NCBI GenBank assembly: GCA_019916065.1
Contig: CM034241.1
Coordinates: forward strand, 16,407,228-16,471,227
Direction of reading: 5' to 3'
Length of the DNA stretch: 64,000 nt
From: Vitellaria paradoxa
Taxonomy: Eukaryota > Streptophyta > Magnoliopsida > Ericales > Sapotaceae
Shown: positions 1 to 11,210 of the stretch, one piece after another
Layout: every line of letters begins with the position of its first letter
Position numbering within the stretch: position 1 is the first letter of the stretch
The notes under the pieces: model-generated
What the model was told of the DNA's origin: nothing
The model's input: the letters and a program-made list of their open reading frames with translations, nothing else
Databases searched by the model: none
Made by a program: the position numbers and the translations under genes

Positions 1-1250
1 CAAACAACAGTTCTCTATAGTTCTACACTACTTGCACAACAAGAAGTTTTCTTCTGTATGAGGGAAAAGATGGGAAAAAAATTTGAAGTGATGGAAGTTA
101 AGTGTAAAATGAATGGATATTAGTGAAAAAAAAGGCAACAGCAAAAAGTTGAATATGTATATGTAATTTAATTTCTCTTTAATTTTTCTTTGTAGTTGAG
201 GCAAGTAATTATTGTTATTATTATTATTTTTTCCACGAAAAGGTTATGTAACAAGTTGTGTGACCACTATGTCAGCTTTAAACTTGAGAGGCTTAGAAGC
301 TAGAAGGATCCCAACCTTTGTGATATTTCACAATTTAATGAAAATTTAGATCTTCTTCCTGCAAATTGTCTAAGGGTACGGTTGTAATTCCTAAAGAAAT
401 GACATAATGAAAAGGCTGGAATATTTTCAATTATTTATCTAAACAAATGAAGTGATTTAAAAAATATAAACGCTTTAAAGGACATTTTTTTTCTTGTATG
501 CTTGGGTTAATTTGTAATGGTAATTTAATGAGGGTGCCGGTTCTCTTTTGAATTCATTCAGTAAGATTTTTTTGGTGGTTCTTACAAATTATTGTAGATT
601 TTGGAATATGGACTAAAGATTTGCTTTTGAGTTTTCTATTCAGCGCGGAAAGATTATATGAAAAAAATTAATTAAGAAAATGCACTTAGATTAGACTAGG
701 GTGGGATAGTTATCAAAATGCTTGCGGGAGGAGTCCACTTTCTTGGACAAATCTTGATTAACAATCTTATCTTAGTGTTGAAGGAATTTCTCCTTTGAAG
801 TCTGGAAACAAAGTCAGATTACTTGTTGATTTTAAAACGTACATAGGATCCTATTTCATAAGGGCTTAACTAGTTTATACATTCCAAGGAACTATTAACC
901 ATAAAAGACTAAAAACGTGGCTTGAGGCTTGGCAACTAGAATTTTTTACCACTACTAATGATTTACATCCATTGATTGACTCATTAATGACTATTGACTT
1001 TAAATAGTAAATTTAGAATTTTATATACTTGTTTTTTCATATTATCCTAATTTGAGAATTTCGTTGTGGTGTCCCGTACTAGTAACATGCTGTATCGGAT
1101 CTCGGGTGTGGTGAAAAATGGGTAATAGTTGAGTAGCGCATTCCCTCTAAGAAAAACACCTCATCGGCATCCCGGTGTGATGAGGAGTAGGTGGGTTCCC
1201 ATACATTAATGGAAGGCTATGGATAAAGAAGTTAGTTTCGGAGAGTAGGT
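1..1250. other. AT-rich spacer, no gene recognised
   Basis: No recognisable gene. On the + strand, about 830-1,008, one frame reads like old coding sequence: it includes KRLKTWLEAWQLEFF and ends at a TAG, with one internal stop upstream. I could not assign it to a family. It may be a gene relic or part of an unidentified element. The remainder is AT-rich with short homopolymer runs. Confidence 0.4.
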
Positions 1251-2475
1251 TTTGGACAACAACTTGGAATATAGACTGAATAATGAGAAAACTAAGGGTA
1301 GGAGAAAAGTTAATATAGCCTGGCTACAAGAGCTAAGTGGATGGGGAAAATAATCTAAAGTCATTAAAAATACTTGTTTTAAACTTTGGTAATTGAGAAA
1401 AGTTAAGAATAGAGATAGGAATAATTATCAATAGGGATCTCATTGATGAGGCTGTGAGTGCTAAGAGAATATGGGATAGAATAATATTTATAGAATTTAT
1501 ACTAGGTGAAGAGACGATTAGACAAGAAACAACAAAACAACACTTTTGAGAAAATATGGATGGACTTATTGAAGAAAGATTTAATGGAGAAAAAAAATCT
1601 TTATGGGAGATTTTAATGGGCATGTGGGAAGAAAAAATAGAGGTTCTGAGATGTTGTAATGAGATTATATATTTGGAGTTAAAAATGAGGGAGGTGAATC
1701 AATTCAAGAGTTTGCTAAGGCATACGACTTAGTAATAGCAAATACTTGTTTTAGAAAGAGAAATACTTAATAACATTTAGAAGGATCTAATAGTAGTCAA
1801 ATAGATTTTTTTCCTTACCAGAATTCTCGATCATGCTTCATGTAAAGATTATAAGGTAATACTGAGTGAGAATCTAATCAAACAACATAGATTAGTGGTA
1901 TTAAATGAGTTTATTAAGAAGTGGAAGAGAAGGAATATAGAATATACACTTCCAAAAACTAAGTGGTGGAACCTAGAAGAAGAAAAATAAGTGGCTTTGA
2001 AGGATAAAACGTTTAAGGAATGAAAATGGAGTTTAGATGATGATGATGTAAATATCATGTGGAATGAACTGATAGAAAAATATTATTTGGAATGAAATAA
2101 CTAGATGTATTAAAATAGTGACTGTAGAGATATTGGGTATATCTAAGGGAAAAGGATCATCCTCAAAGGAGGTTTGATGGTGGACTGAGGAGGTACAAGT
2201 GGTGATTAAAGCTAGGACAGAATGCTATATAAATTTGTTTAAGGATGAGAGAACTAACAAAAAGTACAAATTGGATAAAAAAGAAGGTAAAAGGTTAGTT
2301 ACAAAAGTTAGAAATAATGCCTTCAATAGATGACAACTTAGGCATAAAAGATGGGTAGAATGATATATATAAGTTGGTTAGAACAACAGAAAGGAAAATT
2401 AAGAACTTGTGTGAGGTCAATTGAATGAAAAAATGAGAATTAAAGAGTTTTGGTAAAAGAAGACAATATTAAGGG
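1251..2475 (+). pseudogene. LINE (non-LTR) endonuclease ORF relic
   Basis: This is a decayed endonuclease/exonuclease/phosphatase domain of a plant LINE, the class often annotated as craniofacial development protein 2-like. Landmarks recur in order across several frames. The core FMGDFNGHVGRKNRGSE lies near 1,600-1,650 and carries the catalytic DFN. Next come SIQEFAKAYDLVIANTCFRK (about 1,700-1,765), GSNSSQIDFF (about 1,786-1,815) and CKDYKVILSENL (about 1,840-1,880). A linker resembling WWTEEVQVVIKARTECY follows near 2,170-2,230. The reading frame is broken by many stops and indels. No reverse transcriptase follows, so the 3' half is missing. That is unusual for LINEs, which normally lose the 5' end, and suggests deletion or a later insertion near 2,480. 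Confidence 0.75.
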
Positions 2476-2975
2476 GTGCTAGAGAAGTTATCTTGGTAAG
2501 TTGCTTAATAGTTGCCACGCGAAGAATTTGGGATTAGTTATTTAATAGTTGTTACGCTGTGACCAAGTTGAGATTGTCGGAGGCTTGTCAAAGGTTGATT
2601 AGAGACGAAGGTCAAGGAGTGATCGTTGGAGATGGACGACCTAATCAGTGGTTAGCTAGGAGCGGAAGGTGGGAACACATGCTCCCACATGCTTTCTGGA
2701 TCAAAGGTGAGTAGATCTCACTAGCTGGAAATGAGTAGGCACGTGGCTAGGGTTCTGACAAGGGTCTTTAGTTGGCAAGGCTAGTTTGAGGTTCATAGAT
2801 GCAGAGTTGGTGAAGGCACTTGATGATTGCTCGCGACAAGGAACTAGGTGATGGCTTGAGTTAACGATGGTTTTGAGGAGGTTGACAATAGCTTTGGAAA
2901 CATCTCTGTGGCCGATGATGGCATTTGATTGACAAAGTCTCTGTTGTTAATTTGAATTGAGGTGTGACTAACTAT
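2476..2975. other. unassigned spacer
   Basis: Somewhat G-rich, low-complexity sequence between the LINE relic and a tandem duplication. No gene is recognised. It may be internal sequence of the minus-strand LTR element whose PBS lies at 5,821-5,832 (inferred from position only). Confidence 0.3.
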
Positions 2976-3271
2976 GAGATTGACAGCGATGCTGATTGAT
3001 GAAGCCTTTGGTTGAATTGAGGTGAGGTGAGACCAAGTCATTGAAGGTTGCAACAGAGGTAGGAAGGTTTCGTCGATGATGAGTCAAAACAAGGAATAGG
3101 ACCTTTTCTAGTGAAACCAACTTTGAGATTGACTGTGACATTGATTGATAAATCCTTTAGTTGAATGAGGTGATGTGAGGTGAGACTAAGTCTTTGGAGG
3201 TCGTGACAAAGGTAGGAAGGTTTCACTTGTGATGACTAGTAGTCGGAATAGGGAACATGACCTTTTCTGGG
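2976..3271. repeat. 149-bp imperfect tandem duplication
   Basis: Two adjacent units begin with GAGATTGAC at 2,976 and 3,125. Both continue through the same words in order: GATTGAT, TTGAAT, GAGGTGAGA, AGGTAGGAAGGTTTC and GACCTTTTCT. They differ by numerous substitutions and small indels, so the duplication is old. Neither strand gives a convincing protein. Confidence 0.7.
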
Positions 3272-3325
3272 GGCTGATTTGGTTGCTTGATATATAAACA
3301 CGATAGCCAAGGTAGCTAGGGCTTC

Positions 3326-3707
3326 TGATGCAAATCCGAAGATTATTTTATTTTTATTTTATTTTAAGGAAGATTTTATTTTAGGATTTATTTTGAATAT
3401 GATTTTATTAAAGACTTTTATTTTATTTTTATTCTTATTATTTTAGGTAGTTTATTTTGAGTAGGATTGCTTAAAGATTGTAATATTTGATTTGATTTGA
3501 TTTTTTAGTTATCTTGAGGAATTATTATCCTATTTAAAGGTTTGAGATTATTAAGGTTTGACAAACTTGAATTGAATATCATTGAATTGATTAGAGCGTT
3601 TGCCTGAGTTCTCTCTTCTCTTACTTCTTCGTCTTTGCTTACTTCTTATCTCTTTGCTTAACTCTTTTCTTTTTCTTTCTCTACTTTTAATCTCTTGTCT
3701 TGCATCA
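3326..3707 (+). repeat. 5' LTR of the 3.3-5.7 kb element
   Basis: This copy pairs with 5,353-5,738 along its full length. It has an AT-rich U3 of repeated TTTTATTTTA runs, a TATA-like TATTTAAAGG near 3,531-3,540 and a pyrimidine-rich 3' part, TTCTCTCTTCTCTTACTTC. Confidence 0.8.
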
Positions 3708-3711
3708 AATC

Positions 3712-3722
3712 TAGTATCAGAG
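3712..3722 (+). promoter_or_regulatory. primer-binding site (initiator Met tRNA type)
   Basis: TAGTATCAGAG starts four bases after the left LTR. It differs by one base from TGGTATCAGAG, the usual plant retrotransposon PBS complementary to the 3' end of initiator tRNA-Met. Confidence 0.75.
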
Positions 3723-4481
3723 ACAAAAGTCCTACAAACCATTCCCTCTGCATTGCTGTCTTGAGCCAAAGTTCAAACCCATCATCACCGTTCATGTTAA
3801 GCATCGCTACCAGAGTTTAGCAAATCCACTCTCAGTCACTGTTTCAAACCCTAACCCTATTAAAATCGACTTTGGTAGGTTCGTCGGCCATGAGCAAGCT
3901 CCTAGACAATTAATGAAAGCCACTAGAAACTCTAATCAACCAATCCTATTTGATGGTATTTTGCAATCGATCCACCAAGAAACAATCGACGCCCAACCTT
4001 TATCAACTAAACCTTAGATTGATCAAAGGGCCAAGGAGCCTCCTTCTAACCATCGAGAAGCAAAACAGACAGCACCAGTGGCCCCTTATCACTGGCAACC
4101 ACCGTCAACCAAGCCATGAAGCTTGCTGCTTTGTCACACACCTTTTGCATTGATGCATTAGATCTATGTGCAGGGCCGTAAGTTGCGCATGGTTGTGCGT
4201 GGTTGACCCTCTTTCCACTAGCCAGCCACTACTACCCTTGCCTCCCTTAGGTGCCCTTGTTGGTCTCATCAACCGATCTTTGGTGAAGCTTTGGCGATTG
4301 GCCAGCGAAGCTACGGTGAAACTCCGGTGAGTTTTCTAGACATGACAGGACACTCCAATGTTGTTTTGACGAGTCTAGGACACTTTCAAATATGAAGGTG
4401 AATCAATTTATTTCCTTACTGTTAAAGGTACAAAATCAACTAATGGTCCTTCAAATTGAAATGATTTTGCACTGAAGAAAC

Positions 4482-4541
4482 AACAAAGTATAACTATTAC
4501 TTACCAAAAAAAAAAAAAAAAAAAACAAAGTATAACTATTA
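4482..4541 (+). mobile_element. minimal poly(A) retroposition scar with 18-bp target duplication
   Basis: The 18-mer AACAAAGTATAACTATTA occurs at 4,482-4,499 and again at 4,524-4,541. Only CTTACC plus an A-run (4,500-4,523) lies between. This is the signature of target-primed reverse transcription, with a target duplication and poly(A), but almost no body was copied. It lies inside the interior of the non-autonomous LTR element, so it is younger than that element. Confidence 0.7.
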
Positions 4542-5352
4542 GGTTGGATAAAATTGAAAGATCCAGTCGTTTATTGGATAAGTCTAACACTTGGAATCGC
4601 CATAACTGGAGGAATGATAACCAAGATAACCACCATTTTGCAATCCACACTATCTCTTTCAAGCCTAAATGTTTGTTAGACCCTCCACTTTATAATGCTC
4701 CAATAAAATCAAGGCGACCTATATGGAAGCAGTGCAATGACTCAAGGCAAAAGGATTTGATCATATGACAACCAATTTTTCAAGCAAAGCTTCCGTCATT
4801 GAGGATCAAGCAACAAATATTCATGAGGATGGCCTAGAAGTTATGGTTTATGAACCTAACCTCGAGGGCTTTGAAGATGAATTTGGTAATTTAATTGATG
4901 ACGTGTCTTGTATTATCACATCAACTATTGAGGCTATCAAGGTCAATTCGATGGTAAGTGATGAGGGTCATCTTGAAAAGCAAACTTTTGAGCTTATCTC
5001 TGGAAAGCTTTCTTCTTTGGATTGTGGTAGTAGCATCACTCTTATCCCTAGTTGTGTGTTCTATCGCCTCAGTTGAAATCTGTGCTTCATTCTCACAATG
5101 TCTCTTAGGATTTCATTCTTTCCATTGAAGTGCCTCTTCAATAGTTTAATTCTGTTTTGTTGACATTCATTTTGACTCAACAAGATCGCTTGTTAGAATT
5201 TAGATTTTTCCCTCTTGAGAGAATCGGTAGGGACACCAGGTTCCTACCTCCCTTTACACAAGTGCATGAGCTTTGGGTTCGTGGCCCGAAGATTGAAGGT
5301 AGAGCTCATGGTTTCAATTCGTCGGAGTTGAGTTTTTCTCAGCCTAAGAGAA

Positions 5353-5738
5353 TGATGCAAATCAAAAGATTATTTTATTTTTATTTTATTTTAGGGAAGA
5401 TTTTATTTTAGGATTTATTTTGAATAGGATTTTATTGGAGACTTTTATTTTATTTTTATTCTTATTATTTTAGGTAGTTTATTTTGAATAGGATTGTTGA
5501 AAGATTGTAATCTTTGATTTGATTTGATTTTTTAGTTATCTTGACGAGTGATTAGTTATTTAAAGGTTTGAGATTATTAAGGTTTGACAGACTTGAATTG
5601 AGTATCATTGAATTAATTGGTGGCGTTTGCCTGAGTTTTCTCTTCTCTTATTTCTTCTTCTTTGCTTACTTCTTCTCTCTTTGCTTAACTCTTTTCTTTC
5701 TTTGCTCTCAATTGCTTTTAATTTCTTGTCCCGCATTA
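5353..5738 (+). repeat. 3' LTR of the 3.3-5.7 kb element
   Basis: Direct partner of 3,326-3,707. It is preceded by a purine-rich AAGAGAA (5,345-5,351) that could be the polypurine tract. Differences from the left copy are scattered substitutions and a few short indels. Confidence 0.8.
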
Positions 5739-5820
5739 GTTTCTTTGATACACTCACACTCACGCGTGCAAAAAGCTCCATCAAAGAAATCAAACATATA
5801 GGTCGTATGATCTTGGTTTT

Positions 5821-5992
5821 GCTTTGATACCATGTCAAGAAACGAAGTATGGATGAATGGCCTGACTCTCTTAGGACAAGTTAGGAAATTATTGCAATCT
5901 TATATAAGAAAGGAAAATAAAATAAAACAGACTATTCCTATTCCTAATCAGAGTATATGTAACTAATATATATGACATATCTGACGGTTCAG
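5821..5992 (-). repeat. PBS and LTR fragment of a minus-strand retroelement
   Basis: On the minus strand TGGTATCAAAGC (5,821-5,832) reads as a tRNA-Met-type PBS. It directly abuts a candidate LTR, plus-strand coordinates 5,833 to about 5,992, which begins TGAACC and ends TTGACA on the minus strand. The matching second LTR was not found in the window. The small LTR element at 3,326-5,738 is inserted just downstream of this PBS and may split the interior of the element. Confidence 0.5.
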
Positions 5993-6655
5993 AACTAAAC
6001 TTTGCCGACTTGAGTTGAGTTGAGTTGAGTTTTGACGTTAAAACATCATATTATGACTAGATAATTAAATTGATTAGTCTCTCACAATTCAGAAATTGTA
6101 TTCATGTAGTACTGTTAATAATTTAATACCTACATCTTAACCCTTTTTTCCACATTGGGTTGCGATTTTAGGACTTCTGCTTTTGTATTGTTACAGAACT
6201 GTTGTGTATATTTTTTAACATGCCAAGAACTAAGTTGTGACAGGCTTAAGGATATTTTCACAAGTTGCCGTTGCCGTTGCCTTTTTTTGAATCCAAATTG
6301 TCTACCTCTCCCTTGATGTCCGTTTCTTATCTGTCAACTTTTTTTTATCAGTTCATGGCATCTCCTACAATGATTACAAAAAATTGTGAATAACAAAAAT
6401 TTTCTACTCGGTCTTAGTGTACTTTTCTTGTACATCACTTTGACTTGCCGCCAGCTACCATGCAAGTGTTTTGCATGCCTTGCATGGTTTGTGAGACTAA
6501 CCAGACCATTTTCTGTCAAATTTATTGCTCGAGGATAAACTTGCGGAGAAATATAAATGCTATTTATTTTGTTTCTTTGAATTTGAAATTACTCCGAGGG
6601 ATTCCTTCATGACAGAAAATCCTCACTCATTTGTGTTGCTTATGGTCCTTTGCAG
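5993..6655. other. spacer or possible intron
   Basis: Contains a short GAGTT run (about 6,009-6,030) and T-rich stretches. It ends in TCCTTTGCAG, a good plant splice acceptor, directly before an open frame. If that exon is real, this is intron. Confidence 0.35.
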
Positions 6656-6871
6656 ATCAACCTTGTAGGAAGCTCAGCGGTTAAAGTTCTTGAAAGACAG
6701 GAAGAGTTGCTCTCTCCCCAAGTACTGCAAACTAATCTTAATGAACAACTGAACAAATTTGTTTCTTGCTTACGAAAACAAGAATTCAAATTTTTTACCC
6801 TCAAAGCATCTCAGCCAACTTGTTGCCCTTCTCATGCTGATGCCCAAAGAAGTGAATCAAACATGGGATAA
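6656..6871 (+). CDS. possible terminal coding exon of an unidentified host gene
   Basis: An open frame of 71 codons starts immediately after TTTGCAG at 6,649-6,655 and ends at TAA (6,869-6,871). Its composition looks protein-like: it begins INLVGSSAVKVLERQEELL, has a Gln/Asn-rich middle, and then CCPSHADAQ near the end. Three bases after the stop region lies AAG|GTAACG, a donor-like site. A long pyrimidine tract and TATACAG at about 7,312 could accept it, giving a 3' UTR intron. No upstream exon was recognised; transposons fill the space to the left. I do not recognise the protein family. It could also be a chance ORF. Confidence 0.35.
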   Translation: MNLVGSSAVKVLERQEELLSPQVLQTNLNEQLNKFVSCLRKQEFKFFTLKASQPTCCPSHADAQRSESNMG

Positions 6872-6873
6872 AG

Positions 6874-8020
6874 GTAACGCAATGTTGTTGGCCAATTTCA
6901 CCTGAATATCTGTTGGAACTTGTTTGAGGTGCATGCTGGGTTGGGTGCGTGAATTGAACTGCAACAACCTTAGGTAGCGTTACGTTATTGTGCGTCTTAT
7001 TAGCTGAATTCCTTAAAATAAGCTCAGATGATTTATGTTTATTGTCCGAATCTGCTCTCTCTCTTCCTTCTTAGATTTAGAGTTCCTTGTATTGCAACCG
7101 TAATTTGTGATCTAAAAATTTTAAGTCAAAACATATGTTGTTTGTACAGTTGTTTCTTTCTTTTCCTTTTTTCTTTTTCTTTTTTCTTTTCTTTTGTTTT
7201 TTTGTTTTTTATTTGGAAGTGTGCGTGAAAAATGGCTTATTTTGTTTTTTATTTTTGATTTTGTTTTATTTTTGTTTGCTTCTGACGGTTGCTGTGACCA
7301 ATTTCTATACAGGAAAAGCCTAGCACTAGCACTTCGCTGGGCTTGTTGTCCATAGTTGAAAAGGATATTGGGTGTATATATATATATATATATATATATT
7401 TTAAGATTTATTGTGCTTGTTGATAATGCTTCCTAATTTGTGTTTCAAATTAAATAAAAAATGAAGGCCCAACATTAAAAAGGAGATGCAATTCCTTGTA
7501 CCCAATTCAATTTAACTCAAACCTTTTCCTTTAATTGTCGTATAAGGAGCTTATATAAAAGATATGGACGTGGCATTGATACGGACATGGATATAGTAAT
7601 TTTAAAAAATAATAATATGGACAAAGTATTTTTATTACTTATATATATGGATATAGCATCCACTACAAAATTAATTCAATAAATAATTTAGTTTACAAAA
7701 AAAAAAAGAAAAGATAAAAGATTTATAATTTTAAGGATTTCGACTACTCATATTTAGATTTGTTCAAATCATATGTTTAAAAGAAAAATGATAAAATAAT
7801 TAGATATTCTATGTGACATATTTTGATATGTATCTTAGTATTTTGAAAAATATGTGGTTGATACGTACTTATATATAAATATGATACTCATTTTGAAGTA
7901 TTTGCTTAGTTAGAAGTCTTTTACTTTGTTAAATCATATGGATTCGTACATTTCTTTATTATTGTAGAAATTGACAAGAGAATTATTGAAGTAGCTTTCT
8001 AGAGTCTGGGTACCGGGTTG
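6874..8020. other. non-coding, pyrimidine tract and TA microsatellite
   Basis: A 70-bp T/C-rich tract lies at about 7,146-7,215, TATACAG near 7,312, a (TA)n run at 7,373-7,399, and AT-rich spacer after that. No gene is seen. Confidence 0.5.
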
Positions 8021-8580
8021 GTTTTAAGAGCAGTTCTGTAACTCAAACGCAATTGAAGAGAAGATGCAATGCCCGCTATTAGCTGTGAAGAGAGTTGACT
8101 CTGGTTGCTTTGTGGCCTCCTTATAGTTGTTTGTTTTAAATACTTTTTGTGTTATTTTAACAACTAGTGGGATTAAATCCAAAAGCTTACATTTTATTTT
8201 TAACACCTCGTCACTTGAGAGTTTTTGTGTGGGTGGGTGTAAAGGTAGGACCACAATGGACTTCTTCTTGTATGGTAAAATTTGGGTTCGTGAACCATCG
8301 AGTATAAAACTTACTGGGCGATCTTGAGGGGAATAAATTTTTGCAGTGTTTCAAACCTACGATCTCTATATGAGTTTATGGTTAAGGAGTGTATCTTCCA
8401 CACTTCTAGTATCTTCTACGCTTGAGGGTTATAAATTTGGCTTTATCAATTACTTGTTGATCAATAATCTCGTTGGTGTTCCCTAGTTCTTTAATTTGGT
8501 CCTTGATATAATAATATCCACCTCCTAATCGTTGTGGCATCCATTATATTCAATTAAAAAAAAAAAAAAAAAAAAAACAA
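8021..8580 (+). other. unassigned segment ending in a long poly(A) tract
   Basis: Ordinary-complexity sequence runs into an uninterrupted A-run of about 20 at 8,557-8,577. It resembles the tail of a retroposed transcript, but I found no flanking target duplication or recognisable coding body. Confidence 0.3.
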
Positions 8581-10779
8581 ACTTGTTTATAATAACGTTA
8601 GAGTTCTGTGATTGTGCAAATGAAATTAATTGATTAAGAAAATAAGCCAATTCAAAAATTTTCTAGACATCAAATATAACACATTTGGGATCTTTCAATT
8701 TTGGTTTGGTGTAGTTCTTTGTTTTGAAAAGTTGACAGTGGCGGAGGAATTGGCTGAAATAACAGCAAATAAAAGTATTAACCGTTCATATTCTTTTATG
8801 GGTAAATTATACTATGTTTCTATACTTTATTCCTATTCTTACTTTGATTTATGCACTTTAAATAATTCATTTCACTTTTTGTATTGCCATTCAATTTCAT
8901 TTTGTCCTTTTCTGTACTATCATTAAAAAAATATGAAAAAAAAAAAAATACAGTGTATATACATAAAATGAATATATGACATTTTCAGTTAATAATTTTA
9001 ATGTAGCAAGTTATGCTTTGGAAAGGAATGTGATTTGATCACTCTTTTTTTTTTTTTTTTGGGAAAAAAAAATAGTATGTGTTTAATTTGATTTAATACA
9101 GAGGACACGTCTAGGTTATATGTTATTATTTTCATTATCTTCTATTAAAAAAATTTGTCAGATATGAAAAGTCATCTTTTCTAAGATATGTCCGGGCGCA
9201 GTGCATATAAGCAAACACCTATATATACATCGCTACACAACTATATATATATATATATATATGTATATTTTTAGAACTTTGGACAACTTTGGACTTGCAT
9301 CATAATCATAATACAAGTATCCATCTCTGAGCGTCTAAATTAAAACTTGTATATTTTCGGGGTTGAGGTGGAGTGATCGGAAATTTTCTTACCACAGCAG
9401 GCTTGTAAGGTTGAAATTAGTGGCGTTAACCCCACTTTGGAAGGAATATACCCTGTACGCAGGGCTATAAACATACTTATGTTTATGAATTGAGTTTGCA
9501 TGTATGTTTTAAGTTCAATAAATAAACGAGTCAAATAAATAAACGAGTCAGATTTAAGAGTAAGAGTTAATTTGACTCTGATAAGTTTTGTGAATAAATT
9601 TATTTATTATTCTTAAATATACTCGTTGTTAGCTCGGTATCATACTCGTTTACATATTTGTAAGTATACTTAATTATAATTAGATTAGTTAAAATTACTT
9701 ACAAACTTTTACTTACTTTGTTTTTATTATTTATAGCTTACATTCGCAATAAGTTGTTTGCTAATTTACATTTTTTTAATTAAAAAAAGTTTATTTGTTG
9801 CTTTATTAAAAAGAGTTGTTTGTTTGTTAAATTTATTCATTAACAAGCTCGCGAACAAGCTTAATTATAAATTTACAAGGATCGCTTTGCTTGACTTCAA
9901 GCTTGCCTTTAAACTTAACAAATAATCATAATATATTAAGAGTTAGTTTAATTCAACTCGTATAAACTAAAAGTCGATTTCTGAAATACTAAAATAAAAA
10001 CTTTCTTTTTTTTTGGGTAATTAAAATAAAAAATTTCTTACAACACATGTCACACATGTAAAGTTGAAATTGGCAGAGGATTTAAGTTAAGTAAAGTAAT
10101 AAAATGAATCCTCCTCCTCCTCCTTCTTTTTCGTCTTATTATTACTATTATTATTATTTTTATTTTTCTTTTGATATTAAGGTTAAAATATTTAAAATAG
10201 TTTAGGTGGATTTCAATTAATCCTTTCTACAATCAGATTAAAAGGTCATTCATAACAAGATTCGAGAACAATGGTAAAGTTGAAACAATAGGCAAAGAAC
10301 TTGTTAGAAGACTTGAATGCAAGTATGTCAAGTCTAAAATTTGACAACACGTTTTCTTGTCAATGAAAATGAGAAGGTAACAAAAATAGAAATGAAAATA
10401 CGAGTTGAATGAAAATAAGAATAGAAATTAAAATTGATATAATCAAAAAAATAAGTGTGAATAAAATGAGATTAATGAATAAATGGCCAAATTAATCTAA
10501 ATCTTTTATAATCAGAATGGATGTGAGAATGAAACGAGGTCAACTGAGTATTTTTGCCATTCGTTAGGAATTGAATGACTCATTCCCAAGTTTTCGACTA
10601 AAAAAATATTATTCTCCCCTTTTCTTGTAATCAATTATTCCATTACTTATAATAAATACCAACCAAATAAGGAAATTGCCTTTGACCGTGAGATTTGACC
10701 ATTTCATTTGCAAGGGGAATGGCCAACCGAACACACTGTGATTAGTGACGAATGGAACTTTTCTTTCAACAACATACAT
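8581..10779. other. AT-rich spacer with simple repeats
   Basis: Contains a T-run at 9,044-9,060, (TA)n at 9,242-9,262, a tandem AAATAAACGAGTC doublet near 9,520-9,550, and TCC and TTA trinucleotide runs at 10,109-10,160. ORFs here are short and unconvincing. Confidence 0.5.
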
Positions 10780-11210
10780 ATAGGCTATACTTGGATTGAA
10801 ATAAACGGAGTTAAGTTGGGGTGGGGTTAGGTAAAGTTAAATAGCGTAAAGTGAGGGTTATACACTTGCTTGGTTTGAAGGAGTAGTCAATGAAAGGACA
10901 AGGGATAAAATTGGCTTAGTTTAAACGTTAAGTGAGGGGAGAGTTACGTCCATATAGAGTAGGTTTTACATAAGTGTCCTGAGTAAATTCAGAATTAGTG
11001 TTTTATTTTTACTTTTTTGAATTAACACTAAGACCTAATAAATTAATTTAAAATTAGTATTTTATTTTATTATTGTCAAAATAAGATATAGGTGTCGGGT
11101 ATTACAACTTTCAAACTCTTACAATTTTAACTCATTTCAAGTTTAAATGGGGGAGAAGCTGACCCTTTATCCCTACTTAACTTTTATGCCTCTAATCCAA
11201 GCAAGGTCAA
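10780..11210. mobile_element. MITE-like inverted repeat, boundaries uncertain
   Basis: CTTGCTTGGTTTGAAGGAG at about 10,866 recurs inverted at the right end as CTTGCTTGGATTAGAGGC (minus strand, about 11,188-11,206). Both are followed inward by similar GGGATAAA words. A second, weaker left copy begins TTGGATTGAAATAAACG at 10,791. No coding capacity. Confidence 0.4.

Larger units (their letters stand above)
3326..5738 (+). mobile_element. small LTR retrotransposon without recognisable pol
   Basis: Two direct repeats of about 380 bp bound a 1.65-kb interior. Both begin TGATGCAAAT and end in (T)CA or (T)TA. The 5 bp before the element (GCTTC, 3,321-3,325) and after it (GTTTC, 5,739-5,743) differ by one C/T transition, which fits a decayed target-site duplication. 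A methionine-tRNA-type primer-binding site follows the left LTR. The interior holds only short ORFs; the longest, 4,765-5,076, is 103 codons and Glu/Asp-rich. No gag, protease, RT or integrase motif is recognised. It is best read as a non-autonomous or internally deleted gypsy-like element that depended on proteins made elsewhere. Confidence 0.75.

Noticed and set aside
9340..9534. 64-codon minus-strand ORF near a short CCCTGTACGCAGGGC palindrome
   Set aside because: Short, no recognised domain, in AT-rich repeat-like sequence.
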